Part shown: positions 32,872 through 42,965 of the stretch, one piece after another
How positions within the stretch are numbered: position 1 is the first letter of the stretch
How the letters are laid out: every line of letters begins with the position of its first letter
From: Parvimonas micra
GTDB lineage: Bacteria; Bacillota; Clostridia; Tissierellales; Peptoniphilaceae
Assembly (NCBI RefSeq): GCF_037482165.1
Contig: NZ_CP148048.1
Coordinates: 186,001-250,000 of the forward strand
Direction of reading: 5' to 3'
Length of the DNA stretch: 64,000 nucleotides
Notes under the pieces: model-generated
The model's database searches: none
Told to the model about the DNA's origin: nothing
The model's input: only the letters and a program-made list of their open reading frames with translations
Position numbers and translations under genes: made by a program

Positions 32872-34277
32872 TGGATATTTTAAGTATAAGAGAAGATTTT
32901 ATCAGTGGTAAGGTGGATTTGATTTCATTTTATACTGATGTTATAAAGAGAATTGAAGATAAAAAAGAGTTGAATATTTTTCTTGATTTTTCTAAAGAAA
33001 AAATTATGGAAAGAGTTGAATTTTTAAATAATAAATTAAAAAATAAAGAAAAATTGGGCTCTCTTTTTGGAGTTTCAGTTTCCGTTAAAGATAATATTTT
33101 AGTTAAAGGATATAAAAATACTTGCGGTTCAAAAATTTTGGAAAATTATTATCCGATTTTTAATGCTACAATTATTGATAGACTTTTGGAAGAAGACGCT
33201 GTTATTCTAGGAAAAGTTAATATGGATGAATTTGCAATGGGTGGTTCAGGTGAGACTTCTTATTTTGGAGCAACAAAAAATCCTCTTGACGAAAGTTTAA
33301 TTCCTGGCGGTTCATCTTCAGGTTCTGCAAGTAGTGTAAGTGCAGATTTAGCTATGATTAGTTTAGGATCAGATACAGGTGGTTCTGTTAGAAATCCTGC
33401 ATCTTTTTGTGCTTGTGTAGGATATAAACCTACTTATGGGATGATTTCAAGATATGGAGTTGTTTCTATGGCAAGTAGTTTAGATCAAGTAGGAATTTTA
33501 TCAACTGACGTTAAATCAATTCTGCCTGTTTTAAATACAATTGGCGGGTTGGATAAAATGGATGCAGTTACAATGAGAGATGCTTTAGATATTAAGGAAG
33601 ATAAAGATTTTTCTTTAAAGGATATTAAAATTGCAATAGTTTCTAATATCGAAAGCTATGAAATTGATGAAATTATTTTAAAAGATTATAAAAAGGCGAT
33701 TGAAAATTTAAAAAATCAAGGAGTTATAATTGAAGAAGTAGATTTTAAATATATTAAACATTCTACAAATGTGTATAATGTTGTTATGAGTTCTGAAGTT
33801 TCAAGTAATATGTCAAGATTTGACGGTATCAGATATGGATATAGAACTGAAAATTATGACTCAACAAGAGAACTTTTTACAAATACTAGAAGTGAGGGTT
33901 TTGGAGAAGAAGTTCAAAGAAGAATTGCAATGGGAACTTTCTATCTTGCAAGCTCAAATAATCAAATTCTTTATAAAAAAGGCTTGGAAGTTAGAGATTT
34001 GATAAGTAAAGAGGTAAATAAAGTTCTTTCAAAATATGATTTTATTTTAACTCCTACAACAACTTGTCTGCCAAGCAAGATTGGAGCTGAAAAGGATAAT
34101 GCTTTAAAATCTTATGCTGGTGATACTTTTAATGTACCTGTGAATTTTGCAGGGCTTCCAGCTATTTCAATTCCTTTAAATCTTAAAAAAATTGGTGGAA
34201 GTGTTCAATTTATAGGTAAGAGATTTGATGATGAAAGACTATTAAATCTTGCAATGAATTTTGAAAGGGGGCTTTAA
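32871..34277 (+). CDS. gatA: Asp/Glu-tRNA amidotransferase subunit A
   Basis: A 468-residue amidase-signature protein. The Ser-cisSer-Lys triad is visible as Lys73 in SVSVKDNILVKG and the serines of PGGSSSGSASSV with SDTGGSVRNPASF. It hydrolyses Gln to give ammonia for GatB. Length is normal. Overlapped start with gatC, and gatB follows after one base. Confidence 0.96.
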   Translation: MDILSIREDFISGKVDLISFYTDVIKRIEDKKELNIFLDFSKEKIMERVEFLNNKLKNKEKLGSLFGVSVSVKDNILVKGYKNTCGSKILENYYPIFNATIIDRLLEEDAVILGKVNMDEFAMGGSGETSYFGATKNPLDESLIPGGSSSGSASSVSADLAMISLGSDTGGSVRNPASFCACVGYKPTYGMISRYGVVSMASSLDQVGILSTDVKSILPVLNTIGGLDKMDAVTMRDALDIKEDKDFSLKDIKIAIVSNIESYEIDEIILKDYKKAIENLKNQGVIIEEVDFKYIKHSTNVYNVVMSSEVSSNMSRFDGIRYGYRTENYDSTRELFTNTRSEGFGEEVQRRIAMGTFYLASSNNQILYKKGLEVRDLISKEVNKVLSKYDFILTPTTTCLPSKIGAEKDNALKSYAGDTFNVPVNFAGLPAISIPLNLKKIGGSVQFIGKRFDDERLLNLAMNFERGL

Positions 34278-34278
34278 T

Positions 34279-35706
34279 ATGAGTTTAAAAACAATAATAG
34301 GACTTGAAATTCACGTTGAGTTACAAACTGATACAAAAATGTTCTGTGGTTGTAAAAATGAATATGGTTGTCCTCCAAATACTAATGTTTGTCCTATTTG
34401 TTTAGGTCATCCGGGAACTCTTCCAAGAATAAATAAAAGAGCGATTGAATATGCAATAATGGCAGGGAATGCTTTTAATTGTGAAATTTCTATGGATATG
34501 AAAATGGATAGAAAAAAATATTTTTATCCAGATTTAGTTAAGGGATATCAAATAACTCAAGAGAGAACTCCTATCTGTAAAAATGGATATATAGAAATTG
34601 ATACTGAAAATGGAGTGAAGAAACTTAGACTACAAAGAATTCATATTGAAGAAGATACAGGAAAGTCAATTCATAATGAAAACGGACATACTCTAATGGA
34701 CTACAATAGAGCTGGAGTTCCACTAATTGAAATTGTATCTGAGCCTGACATGAACAGTCCTGAAGAGGCTATTGCCTTTTTGACAAATTTAAAAGAAACT
34801 ATAAAATATCTTGGAATTTCAGATGTTAAAATGGAAGAAGGCTCACTTCGTTGTGATGTAAACTTAAATGTTGTTGATGAAGAAAGTGGATTTAAGACAA
34901 AAATTACTGAAATTAAAAATCTAAATTCATTTAAGGCTGCACTTCGTGCTATGGAATATGAACAAAAAAGACATATAGAAAATGTTAAAAATAATATTGT
35001 CGGAGAAAAAGAGACAAGACGTTGGGATGAATCAAAACTTGAAACTATAATTATGCGTCATAAAGAAGAGGGAAATGATTATAGATTTAGTGTTGAGCCT
35101 GATATTCCTTATATCAAGCTTGAAAAAGACTTTGTTGAAGCTATCAAGGAAAAAATGCCAGAGCTTCCAAAGAATAAGAAAAATAGATTTTTAAATGAAT
35201 ACAAACTTTCAGAATATGATGCAAATGTATTAACTCAAAATAAATATTTATCTGAATATTTTGAAAGAGTAGTTAAAAAAGTTGATGATGCAACTCTTGT
35301 TTCAAACTGGTTGCTTTCTGATGTTTTAAGAAGAGTTAAAGATTTAGAAATTGAATTTGAAGAAATTCCTCTAAATATTGAATCTTTTGCAAGTCTTTTA
35401 AAATTGGTTAAAGAAAATAAGATAAATGCAAATGTCGGAAAAAAGCTTCTTAGAGAATTATTTGAAGAAGGAGATTTTGATCCGCTAAAAGTTGTTGAAG
35501 AAAGAGGATTAATTCAAATTTCAGATGACAGCGCATTGATTGAAATAGTTGAAGAAGTTCTTAAGAATAATCCATCTTCAATTGAAGACTATAAAAATGG
35601 AAAAGACAGAGCATTAGGATTTTTGATGGGACAATGTATGAAGGCTTCAAAAGGTAAAGGAAATCCACAAAAATTCAATGAATTGATTTTAGAAAGGTTA
35701 GTTTAA
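34279..35706 (+). CDS. gatB: Asp/Glu-tRNA amidotransferase subunit B
   Basis: 475 residues from the ATG at 34279, which follows AAAGGGGG; the TTG at 34261 lies before that site. Family features are IIGLEIHVELQT, a zinc-binding Cys set (CGC, CPPN, CPICLGHPGTLP), YFYPDLVKGYQITQ, and the C-terminal YqeY-like tail. It activates Glu-tRNA(Gln) or Asp-tRNA(Asn) with ATP and transfers ammonia from GatA. Together with gltX it suggests the indirect Gln-tRNA route. Confidence 0.96.
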   Translation: MSLKTIIGLEIHVELQTDTKMFCGCKNEYGCPPNTNVCPICLGHPGTLPRINKRAIEYAIMAGNAFNCEISMDMKMDRKKYFYPDLVKGYQITQERTPICKNGYIEIDTENGVKKLRLQRIHIEEDTGKSIHNENGHTLMDYNRAGVPLIEIVSEPDMNSPEEAIAFLTNLKETIKYLGISDVKMEEGSLRCDVNLNVVDEESGFKTKITEIKNLNSFKAALRAMEYEQKRHIENVKNNIVGEKETRRWDESKLETIIMRHKEEGNDYRFSVEPDIPYIKLEKDFVEAIKEKMPELPKNKKNRFLNEYKLSEYDANVLTQNKYLSEYFERVVKKVDDATLVSNWLLSDVLRRVKDLEIEFEEIPLNIESFASLLKLVKENKINANVGKKLLRELFEEGDFDPLKVVEERGLIQISDDSALIEIVEEVLKNNPSSIEDYKNGKDRALGFLMGQCMKASKGKGNPQKFNELILERLV

Positions 35707-36308
35707 TGAAAAAGGTAGCACTATCTACGGATAACAAGAATAAAGTCAAGGAAATGCTTGCGATTTTAAGTAAATATAATTTTGAAATAGTAACTAAAAG
35801 CGAATTGGGTGTAAATGAAGAATTTGAAGAAATTTATGATACACTTGAAGAGAATTCAAAACTAAAAGCTGAAAAACTAAGAGAATATTGTTCCTTTGCC
35901 GTTTTAGCAGACGATACAGGACTTTTTGTAAATGCTTTAAATGGAGAACCTGGAGTGCTATCTGCAAGATATGCAGGAGAACATGGAAATAGCGAAGCAA
36001 ATAGAGAGAAGCTTTTAAGAAATCTTGAAGGAAAATTCGATAGAAGCGCATATTTTAAAACAGTAATTGTCTTTGTTGATGAAAACGGAAAAGAATTTAT
36101 AGCAAAGGGAATTTTAAAAGGAACTATTTCAGAAGTTGAAAGAGGAGAAAATGGCTTTGGGTATGACAAGATTTTTATTCCTGAAAATATGGAAAAGACT
36201 TTGGCTGAAATCAGTGCGGAAGAAAAAAATAAATTTAGTCATAGAAAAAGAGCATTAGAAGATTTAAAAAATATTTTAGGTGATAGATATGATAGTAGCA
36301 GTTGTTAG
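35706..36308 (+). CDS. rdgB: Non-canonical purine NTP pyrophosphatase (XTP/dITP diphosphatase)
   Basis: A 200-residue HAM1/RdgB protein. The opening VALSTDNKNKVKEM is the nucleotide-binding start, with ADDTGLFVNALNGEPGVLSA as the metal/active-site stretch and GFGYDKIF, then SHRKRAL, as further family motifs. It removes ITP, dITP and XTP from the pool. It shares a base with the gatB stop codon, and its 3' end overlaps yfcE, the common rdgB-yfcE pairing. Confidence 0.95.
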   Translation: MKKVALSTDNKNKVKEMLAILSKYNFEIVTKSELGVNEEFEEIYDTLEENSKLKAEKLREYCSFAVLADDTGLFVNALNGEPGVLSARYAGEHGNSEANREKLLRNLEGKFDRSAYFKTVIVFVDENGKEFIAKGILKGTISEVERGENGFGYDKIFIPENMEKTLAEISAEEKNKFSHRKRALEDLKNILGDRYDSSSC

Positions 36309-36759
36309 TGATACTCATGGAATTGTACTTCCTGTTGCATACAGTTTACAAAGAAATAAGGTTGATATAGTTCTTCATCTTGGAGATGATGCAGAAGATG
36401 CAAGAAAAATAGAACAGATAACTGGAATGGAGATTTATGCAGTTTCAGGAAATTGTGATAAAAATTCAAAAGATATTCCGGAAGAATTAGTTTTAGAAAT
36501 TAGAAGAAAAAAATTCTTTTTAACTCATGGGCATAAATATAATGTTAACAATGGAATTGATAAAATAGTTGAAAAAGCAAAAGAAGTTGGGGCGGATTAT
36601 GCTCTTTTCGGACATACTCATGTTCATTTAAGAGAAAGAGTTGATGGAATAACAGTTTTAAATCCTGGTAGTACGACAATGCCAAGACAAGGAGACACAA
36701 AGGGATATTATATCGTAAACTTGATTGAAAAAAGTGTAAATAGAATAAATTTAAAATAA
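36289..36759 (+). CDS. YfcE/MJ0936-type metallophosphoesterase
   Basis: 156 residues from the ATG at 36289 (ribosome site AGGTGAT); the GTG at 36280 is nearer the site and less likely. All calcineurin-like motifs are present: SDTHG (Asp8, His10), LGDDAED, SGNCD, LTHGH and FGHTH, giving the two-metal site. It is a cytoplasmic phosphodiesterase of unknown natural substrate, usually encoded beside rdgB. It overlaps rdgB by 20 bases. Its stop codon lies in the first stem of the nested hairpin that follows. Confidence 0.92.
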   Translation: MIVAVVSDTHGIVLPVAYSLQRNKVDIVLHLGDDAEDARKIEQITGMEIYAVSGNCDKNSKDIPEELVLEIRRKKFFLTHGHKYNVNNGIDKIVEKAKEVGADYALFGHTHVHLRERVDGITVLNPGSTTMPRQGDTKGYYIVNLIEKSVNRINLK

Positions 36760-36805
36760 TCGGCTTTATAACCGACCATTTGGTCGGTTCTTTAGCTGAT
36801 TTTTT
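36758..36805 (+). terminator. Nested two-stem hairpin with TetR-like palindrome
   Basis: Outer stem AATCGGCT (36758-36765) with AGCTGATT (36794-36801, one G-U); 4-base internal loops on each side; inner perfect stem AACCGACC (36770-36777) with GGTCGGTT (36782-36789) and loop ATTT. A T run follows. It fits a strong terminator. The inner 20 bp also look like a TetR-family operator. Only 18 bases separate the outer stem from the next start codon. Confidence 0.75.
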
Positions 36806-36819
36806 CTATGGAGGAATAT

Positions 36820-37851
36820 ATGAAAGTAAGAAAAATAGGAATTGTAAGTTTATCCAGCGGAGTATTGGGAGAAGATTTTGTTGCTCATGAAATTAAAATT
36901 GGAATTGAAAGGCTAAAAGAATATGGAATTGAAGTTGAATTTTTACCTAATTCAAAAAAGGGTATTGAATTTATAAAAAATAACCCAGAAGCAAGGGCGA
37001 AAGATTTAATAAAAGCTTTTAAAGATGATTCAATAGATATGATATTATGTGCGATAGGTGGAGATGATACTTATAGATTATTGCCTTATTTGTTTGAAAA
37101 TAACGAATTAGAAAAAGTAGCAAAACAAAAGATATTTTTAGGCTTTTCAGATACTACAATTAATCATTTAATGCTCAATAAAGTAGGAATAAAAACATTT
37201 TATGGACAGGCATTTTTACCCGATGTTTGTGAATTGTCAAATGAAATGCTGCAATATTCAAAGCATTTTTTTGAAGAATTGATTAATAACGGGAAAATTA
37301 AAGAAATATATCCTAGTGATGTTTGGTACAATGAGAGGGAAGACTTTAGTGAAAAGTCTATTGGAATTTCAATGGAAGCACATCCAAATAAAGGTTTTGA
37401 ACTATTAAGAGGAAAAGCAAAATTTAAAGGTCAAATATTGGGAGGATGTATAAATACTATATTTGATATTTTTGATAACACAAGACATGAAGATTCGGTA
37501 TATCTATGTAAAAAACATGAATTATTTCCAAGTTTAGACGAGTGGGAAAATAAAATATTGCTTCTTGAAACTAGCGAAGAAAGGCCTAAACCTGAGCTAT
37601 TTAGAAAGATGGTTCTTAAACTTCAAGAATATGGAATATTTGATGTTATTTCAGGTTTAATTATAGGAAAACCACAAAACGAAGAATATTATGAAGAGTA
37701 TAAACAAATTCTTCTTGATGAAATAAAAAATCAAGATATGTCAATTGTATATAATATAAATATTGGACATAGTACTCCAAGATGTATTATTCCTTTTGGA
37801 GTAAATGCAAAAGTTGATGTCGAAAGGCAAATTATAGAATTTGAAGAATAA
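36820..37851 (+). CDS. S66 family peptidase (LD-carboxypeptidase/MccF-like)
   Basis: 343 residues from the ATG at 36820, which follows GGAGG; the ATG at 36808 precedes that site. S66 features are the nucleophile Ser110 in LGFSDTTINHL, the Glu-containing LLLETSEERPKPE, and the catalytic His in NIGHSTPRCIIPFGV. GGDDTYRLLPY is also typical. Its length and motifs are closer to the MccF/self-immunity type than to cell-wall LdcA. It could trim peptidoglycan peptides or detoxify peptide-nucleotide antibiotics. No promoter fits between it and the hairpin upstream, so read-through is likely. Confidence 0.88.
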   Translation: MKVRKIGIVSLSSGVLGEDFVAHEIKIGIERLKEYGIEVEFLPNSKKGIEFIKNNPEARAKDLIKAFKDDSIDMILCAIGGDDTYRLLPYLFENNELEKVAKQKIFLGFSDTTINHLMLNKVGIKTFYGQAFLPDVCELSNEMLQYSKHFFEELINNGKIKEIYPSDVWYNEREDFSEKSIGISMEAHPNKGFELLRGKAKFKGQILGGCINTIFDIFDNTRHEDSVYLCKKHELFPSLDEWENKILLLETSEERPKPELFRKMVLKLQEYGIFDVISGLIIGKPQNEEYYEEYKQILLDEIKNQDMSIVYNINIGHSTPRCIIPFGVNAKVDVERQIIEFEE

Positions 37852-37855
37852 AGAT

Positions 37856-38173
37856 ATGGAAAAAAGTATTGAAAAGAAAAGAGATAGAGAGAAAAAAGTA
37901 ATAACTGAAATGGTGAAATTGTATTGTAAAAAGAATCATAAAAATCAAGAACTTTGTGATGAATGTAGGGAGATTTTAGATTATTCTTTAAAAAGAATTG
38001 ATAATTGTAAATATATGGAGACAAAAACTTTTTGTTCAAATTGTAAAAATCCATGTTATAGTCCAAAAATGAAAGAAAAAATAAAACAAATTATGAAATT
38101 TTCAGGACCTAGAATTTTATTTCATCATCCATTATTAGTTATTTCTCATATGTTAAGTAGATCAAAAAAATAG
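37856..38173 (+). CDS. YgbA-like nitrous oxide-stimulated promoter family protein
   Basis: 105 residues from the ATG at 37856. It is basic and Cys-rich (CDEC, then FCSNCKNPCYSP with further single Cys). The pattern of YCKKNHKNQELCDEC early and MKEKIKQIMKFSGPRILF later matches the YgbA_NO family, whose E. coli member is induced by nitrosative stress. The cysteines suggest metal or iron-sulfur binding, not proven. The ribosome site is weak. It lies four bases after the S66 peptidase gene. Confidence 0.85.
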   Translation: MEKSIEKKRDREKKVITEMVKLYCKKNHKNQELCDECREILDYSLKRIDNCKYMETKTFCSNCKNPCYSPKMKEKIKQIMKFSGPRILFHHPLLVISHMLSRSKK

Positions 38174-38591
38174 AGATTTTATATCGTAATATATAAAAAA
38201 TTTTTATGCTGAAAAAGAAAATGAAATTCTGTCGTAAAACTTATCGTTTTTCTTGAAATTTGAGCATTTATTTAACATATTTCTTTTATAATTATCATTG
38301 ACTTTAATTGATTTTTATAATATATTTAATCTAGTAAATTAAAGCGAAGTTTTTTATAAATTAGGAAAATTTTTTATAAAAAAAGTGCTTGAAAAAATGA
38401 AAAAAAAAGTTTATAATAATCTTACGATTAAAATGGGGGAGATTTTTTTTGTTTTTGAAAATGTCGTTACTTTATTTTAACGTAATAGAAAACTTAGTGT
38501 TTTAAATTACATAAATTTTATACATTTATTATGAAAATGTTATTTTGTAAATTTTAATTTAAAATTCTATTTAAAATTAGGAGGTGATGAA
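38174..38591. other. Intergenic region with V-ATPase promoter and long leader
   Basis: No gene of convincing length. A weak hairpin (TCGTAA/TTATCG with a bulge, then TTTTT, about 38232-38251) may end ygbA transcription. The promoter at 38389-38417 leaves a leader of about 165 bases before the first V-ATPase gene. A 15-codon ATG frame at 38433 lacks a ribosome site. No known riboswitch is recognised. Confidence 0.4.
38389..38417 (+). promoter_or_regulatory. Promoter of the V-ATPase operon
   Basis: TTGAAA (38389-38394), 17 bases, perfect TATAAT (38412-38417). Confidence 0.75.
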
Positions 38592-38918
38592 ATGACTACT
38601 GATGCTATAAACAGAGTTAAAGAGGCAGAACTGGAAGCAAAATCTTTAGTTGATGCAGCTAAACTTGAAGCTACGAATCTGAAAAAAACTTCAGGAAAAG
38701 AATGTACTGAGATTTCTGATAAAGTTATAAGTGAAGCGAATAAAAAAGCTGATGAAATCAAATTCGGATTAATCAATGAAGGTGAAATGTTGGCAAAACC
38801 TGTTATTGAAAAAGCTAAAAGAGAAGTTGAGCATATTAAATCTGTTGACGATAAAAAGTTAGAATCTGTGGTTAATTCAATAGTAGAGAGGATTGTGAGT
38901 GTAAATGGCAATAGTTAA
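38592..38918 (+). CDS. V-type ATPase peripheral stalk subunit (G/H type)
   Basis: A 108-residue, almost wholly helical charged protein with regular Ala/Glu/Lys heptads, as in the NtpF/AhaH stalk subunit that pairs with subunit E in a coiled coil. It follows a nearly perfect ribosome site AGGAGGTGAT and leads the operon, the place of ntpF in Enterococcus hirae. It overlaps the subunit I gene by 14 bases. Assigned by position, size and composition more than by sequence motifs. Confidence 0.82.
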   Translation: MTTDAINRVKEAELEAKSLVDAAKLEATNLKKTSGKECTEISDKVISEANKKADEIKFGLINEGEMLAKPVIEKAKREVEHIKSVDDKKLESVVNSIVERIVSVNGNS

Positions 38919-40848
38919 GATGAAGAAATTCACTTTATTTGCTTTTGAAGCCGAAAGAAAGCGATTGTTAGAAGAACTTCAAAGATTTGGTTATGTAAAC
39001 TTTTCAAAATCTGACTCTATTGAACAATTTGATTATCTTAAAGATGTGGAAGTATCTACTATAGATAATAATTATATTGAAGAATCCACAAGAATTAAAT
39101 GGATGATTGATTATGTAGGGAGATTTGTCGAAAAGGAAAAAGGTTTATCCGCTTTGAAAAAAGGTCCCGTTGTTTATACATTTAGTGAACTTGAAAAAGA
39201 AGCTAGTTCTTATGATTACATTCCAGATTTTAATATTTTGAGTGAAATAAGTAAAAAGGTAGATTCAAATAATCAAAGATTAACAGCTATAGATAATACA
39301 ATCAAAGAATTATCACCATGGAAATCTATTAAAGAACCTATTGACGACTTAAATTCATTTAAAAAATCAAAATTCATTATGGGATATTTACCGACTAAGA
39401 ATCTTGAAAAATTTAAGACATCTACTGTAGATTTGAAATTTACTTATTTTGAAGAAGTAGATATAGTAGGAAAAAATTCATATTGTATTATCTTCACTAA
39501 TGAGTTAGAAAAAGAAATGGCTCTTGAAAACTTAAGATTAAATGGTTTTTCTGAGGTTAATCTTGATTTTAAAGGCGTTGTTTCTGAAGAGATTGAAAAG
39601 TTGGAAGCTGAGAAGAAAGTATTAGAAGATGATAATTCTAAGTTGACTGAGGAAATTAAAAAATTTACTGTTAATATTCAAAAGATGCAAAGTGTTTATG
39701 AGTATTATCAAAATTTAGCCCTTAGGAATACAGTTGTTTCTAATTTTAAAGCTACGGATAAGCTAGACATTATTCAAGGCTATATACCTGCAGATAAAGA
39801 AGCAAATTTTAAAGCTTTACTTGAAAAAGTTTCTGCATCAAAGATATATTTGGAAATTGAAGATGCAAAAAAGGATGATCCTAATGTTCCTATTATCCTA
39901 AAGAATAATAAGATAGCATCGCTTTTTGAATCAGTTACAAATATGTATGCTCTTCCAAAGTATGATGAAGTAGATCCAACATTTATATTATCAATATTTT
40001 ATTGGATTTTCTTCGGAATGATGGTTGCAGACTTTGCTTATGGATTAATTTTATGTATAGGCTCAGGAATAGCTTTAAAAGTATTCAAATTTAAAGATTC
40101 AACAAAAAAATTCTTAAAATTCTTCTTTGCACTTAGTTTTTCAACTATGATATGGGGATTGATTTACGGATCAGCTTTCGGAGATTTGATAACTTTACCA
40201 ACTCAAATACTGGACTCATCAAAAGATTTTATGAAAGTTTTGATGTTGTCTTTAGCATTTGGTGGAGTACATTTAGCTTTTGGCTTAGGAATGAAAGCTT
40301 ATGTTTTAATAAAGAACGGAAAGCCTATGGATGCATTCTACGATGTATTCCTTTGGTACTTAACTTTAACAACTGTTATTTTAGTTATTGTTGGTAAGGT
40401 AGTAACTTTGCCAAGTATTGTAAATACAATAGCATTTTATGGAATGATAGTTGGTATGTTAGGAATCATAGCTTTTGGAGCTAGAGATTCAAAAAGTATC
40501 GCTGGAAGAATTGCTGGTGGATTGTATTCACTTTATGGAATAACATCTTATATAGGAGATTTTGTTTCATACCTTAGACTTATGGCTCTTGGACTTGCAG
40601 GTGGGTTTATTGCAGTAGCAATCAATATAATTGTAAAAATGCTTGTAAGTGGAGGAATTGTAGGAATAATTTTCGGAGTAATAATTTTTATATTTGCTCA
40701 AATGTTTAATATATTCTTAAGTTTCTTATCAGCTTATGTTCATACTTCAAGACTTATGTATGTAGAATTCTTTAGTAAATTCTATGAAGGTGGCGGAAAA
40801 GCATTTAAGAAATTTAGAAGTGATAACAAATATATAGAAGTAAAATAA
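38905..40848 (+). CDS. ntpI: V-type ATPase subunit I (a subunit)
   Basis: 647 residues, full length. The N-terminal half is a cytoplasmic alpha/beta and coiled-coil arm; the C-terminal half (from about 350) has seven or eight membrane helices with the conserved MMVADFAYGLILCIGSG and YLRLMALGLAGGFIAVAIN, where the Arg of SYLRLMALG is the essential half-channel Arg. The end (FLSAYVHTSRLMYVEFFSKFYEGGG, in parts) is a family hallmark. It forms the ion path at the rotor edge. Confidence 0.95.
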   Translation: MAIVKMKKFTLFAFEAERKRLLEELQRFGYVNFSKSDSIEQFDYLKDVEVSTIDNNYIEESTRIKWMIDYVGRFVEKEKGLSALKKGPVVYTFSELEKEASSYDYIPDFNILSEISKKVDSNNQRLTAIDNTIKELSPWKSIKEPIDDLNSFKKSKFIMGYLPTKNLEKFKTSTVDLKFTYFEEVDIVGKNSYCIIFTNELEKEMALENLRLNGFSEVNLDFKGVVSEEIEKLEAEKKVLEDDNSKLTEEIKKFTVNIQKMQSVYEYYQNLALRNTVVSNFKATDKLDIIQGYIPADKEANFKALLEKVSASKIYLEIEDAKKDDPNVPIILKNNKIASLFESVTNMYALPKYDEVDPTFILSIFYWIFFGMMVADFAYGLILCIGSGIALKVFKFKDSTKKFLKFFFALSFSTMIWGLIYGSAFGDLITLPTQILDSSKDFMKVLMLSLAFGGVHLAFGLGMKAYVLIKNGKPMDAFYDVFLWYLTLTTVILVIVGKVVTLPSIVNTIAFYGMIVGMLGIIAFGARDSKSIAGRIAGGLYSLYGITSYIGDFVSYLRLMALGLAGGFIAVAINIIVKMLVSGGIVGIIFGVIIFIFAQMFNIFLSFLSAYVHTSRLMYVEFFSKFYEGGGKAFKKFRSDNKYIEVK

Positions 40849-40866
40849 TTCTAAAATAAAAAATAA

Positions 40867-41379
<513 letters not shown>

Positions 41380-41413
41380 TAAGCATTAAATAATTTAAAA
41401 AGGATGTGATTGA

Positions 41414-41965
41414 ATGTCTAATTTGGACAATATTATAGATGAAATCCTTCAAGATGCTAAAAATGAATCTAAAAAAATAGTAGAAAATGCTAAAAGTGAA
41501 GTTGCGGATCTTGTTGGAAAAACAGAAAGTGAAGCTCAAAAAGATGCTGATAAGATCATTGAAAAAGCAAAAGTAGAGGGCGCACAATCAAAAGATAGAA
41601 TAATTTCAAACTCAAGTTTAACAGCAAGAGATATGATTTTAGTTGCAAAACAAGAAATGATAAATAAAGTTTTTGAACTAACTAAAGAAAAATTAAAAAC
41701 ATTAAATCATGAAGATTATTTAAAATTTGTTGAAAATTCACTAAAGACTTTAGATGTTAAAGAAGATAGTGAAATTATTCTTACTGAAAGTGAAAAGAAA
41801 CTTGCAGGAGAAAAACTATTTGGAATTAAAGTAGCAGATGAAACTGTTGAAAGTGGATTTTCATTAAAGAATGGAAAAATAATATTAAATAATGAATTTT
41901 CAAGTCTAATAGATTTACAAAAGGAAGACTTAGAGAAAGAAGTAGCAATTAGATTATTTAGTTAA
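41414..41965 (+). CDS. ntpE: V-type ATPase subunit E
   Basis: A 183-residue stalk subunit. The first 100 residues form one long charged helix (DEILQDAKNESKKIVENAKS and so on) that pairs with the G/H-type subunit; the C-terminal 80 residues are a small alpha/beta domain ending FSSLIDLQKEDLEKEVAIRLF, typical for NtpE/AtpE. The start follows AAAGGATGTGA. It lies 34 bases after ntpK and 13 before ntpC. Confidence 0.9.
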   Translation: MSNLDNIIDEILQDAKNESKKIVENAKSEVADLVGKTESEAQKDADKIIEKAKVEGAQSKDRIISNSSLTARDMILVAKQEMINKVFELTKEKLKTLNHEDYLKFVENSLKTLDVKEDSEIILTESEKKLAGEKLFGIKVADETVESGFSLKNGKIILNNEFSSLIDLQKEDLEKEVAIRLFS

Positions 41966-41978
41966 TAGGAGGTGTATT

Positions 41979-42965
41979 ATGGATAGAGAAGATTTTATCC
42001 AATCAAGTGTTAGAATTCGTTATGCTGAGAAAAAACTCCTTACTAAACAACAACTTCAAAGGCTGGCGGATGCAAAAAGTCTTGAAGATGCTATTAAGCT
42101 ACTTAATGAAACTTCTTATTCAAGCGAAATTTCTAAGTTGGATAGACCTGAAAATTATGAAGAAGTTTTATCCGATGTTTTAAACAAAACATACAGAGAT
42201 GTTATGGAAATTTCTTCTGATAAGTCTTTGGTTGAGATACTTTCTTGCAAATATAATTATCATAATCTAAAAGTTTTGGTAAAAGAACATATTTTAAAAG
42301 AAAAGTTTGACTCAATGTATTGTATGTTAGATGAAAGTGGTATTGAAACATTCAGAGAATTAGCCTTAAAAAATGATGAGGGATTGTCAAAAGATTTTAA
42401 GGAATGTTTAGAATTTTATGATAAAACAAAAGACCCTCAAGATATTGACATTTTTATAGATAAAAAGTACTTTGAAAAAGTTTTGAGCTTAGCTGAAGAA
42501 TTTAAACTTGATATGATTTCTGAATATTTTAGAGCAATGATTGATTTTATTAATCTGAGAACTTTTATAAGATGTAGAAAACAAAATCAAGTAAAAGAAA
42601 CTTTGGAAAAAGTTTTAATAAAAGGTGGAGATATCGAAACTGAAAGGATTTTAGATATGTTCTACGATGATATAGAAGTTTTACCAATTAAGCTTAAGTC
42701 ATATAAGATTGGTAGAGTTCTAGCAAAAATAGTAGATGAATATAGAAATACTAGTTCTCTTAATAGTTTTGAAAAAAATATGGATGATTATTTAATTGAA
42801 ATAGTAAGAAAAACTAAATCAATCCACTATGGAGCTGAAGTTATTTTTAGTTTTCTTTTTGCTAAAGAATTGGAAATTAAAAATTTAAGACTTATTTTAG
42901 TAGGAAAAGTCAATGGTTTATCTCCTGAATTTATAAAGGAAAGGTTGCGTGAAGTTTATGTATAA
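41979..42965 (+). CDS. ntpC: V-type ATPase subunit C (d subunit)
   Basis: A 328-residue, mostly helical soluble protein of the AC39/NtpC family, which seats the central stalk on the rotor ring. The internal three-fold helix repeats and segments such as [15 protein letters not shown] and [20 protein letters not shown] are typical. Full length. The start follows AGGAGGTG. The stop overlaps the next start by eight bases. Confidence 0.93.
   Translation: MDREDFIQSSVRIRYAEKKLLTKQQLQRLADAKSLEDAIKLLNETSYSSEISKLDRPENYEEVLSDVLNKTYRDVMEISSDKSLVEILSCKYNYHNLKVLVKEHILKEKFDSMYCMLDESGIETFRELALKNDEGLSKDFKECLEFYDKTKDPQDIDIFIDKKYFEKVLSLAEEFKLDMISEYFRAMIDFINLRTFIRCRKQNQVKETLEKVLIKGGDIETERILDMFYDDIEVLPIKLKSYKIGRVLAKIVDEYRNTSSLNSFEKNMDDYLIEIVRKTKSIHYGAEVIFSFLFAKELEIKNLRLILVGKVNGLSPEFIKERLREVYV

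Noticed and set aside
36770-36789. Operator of a neighbouring TetR gene
   Set aside because: The palindrome is right in shape, but no TetR-family gene is encoded in the window, and the sequence is well explained as part of a terminator. Left as an open possibility only.
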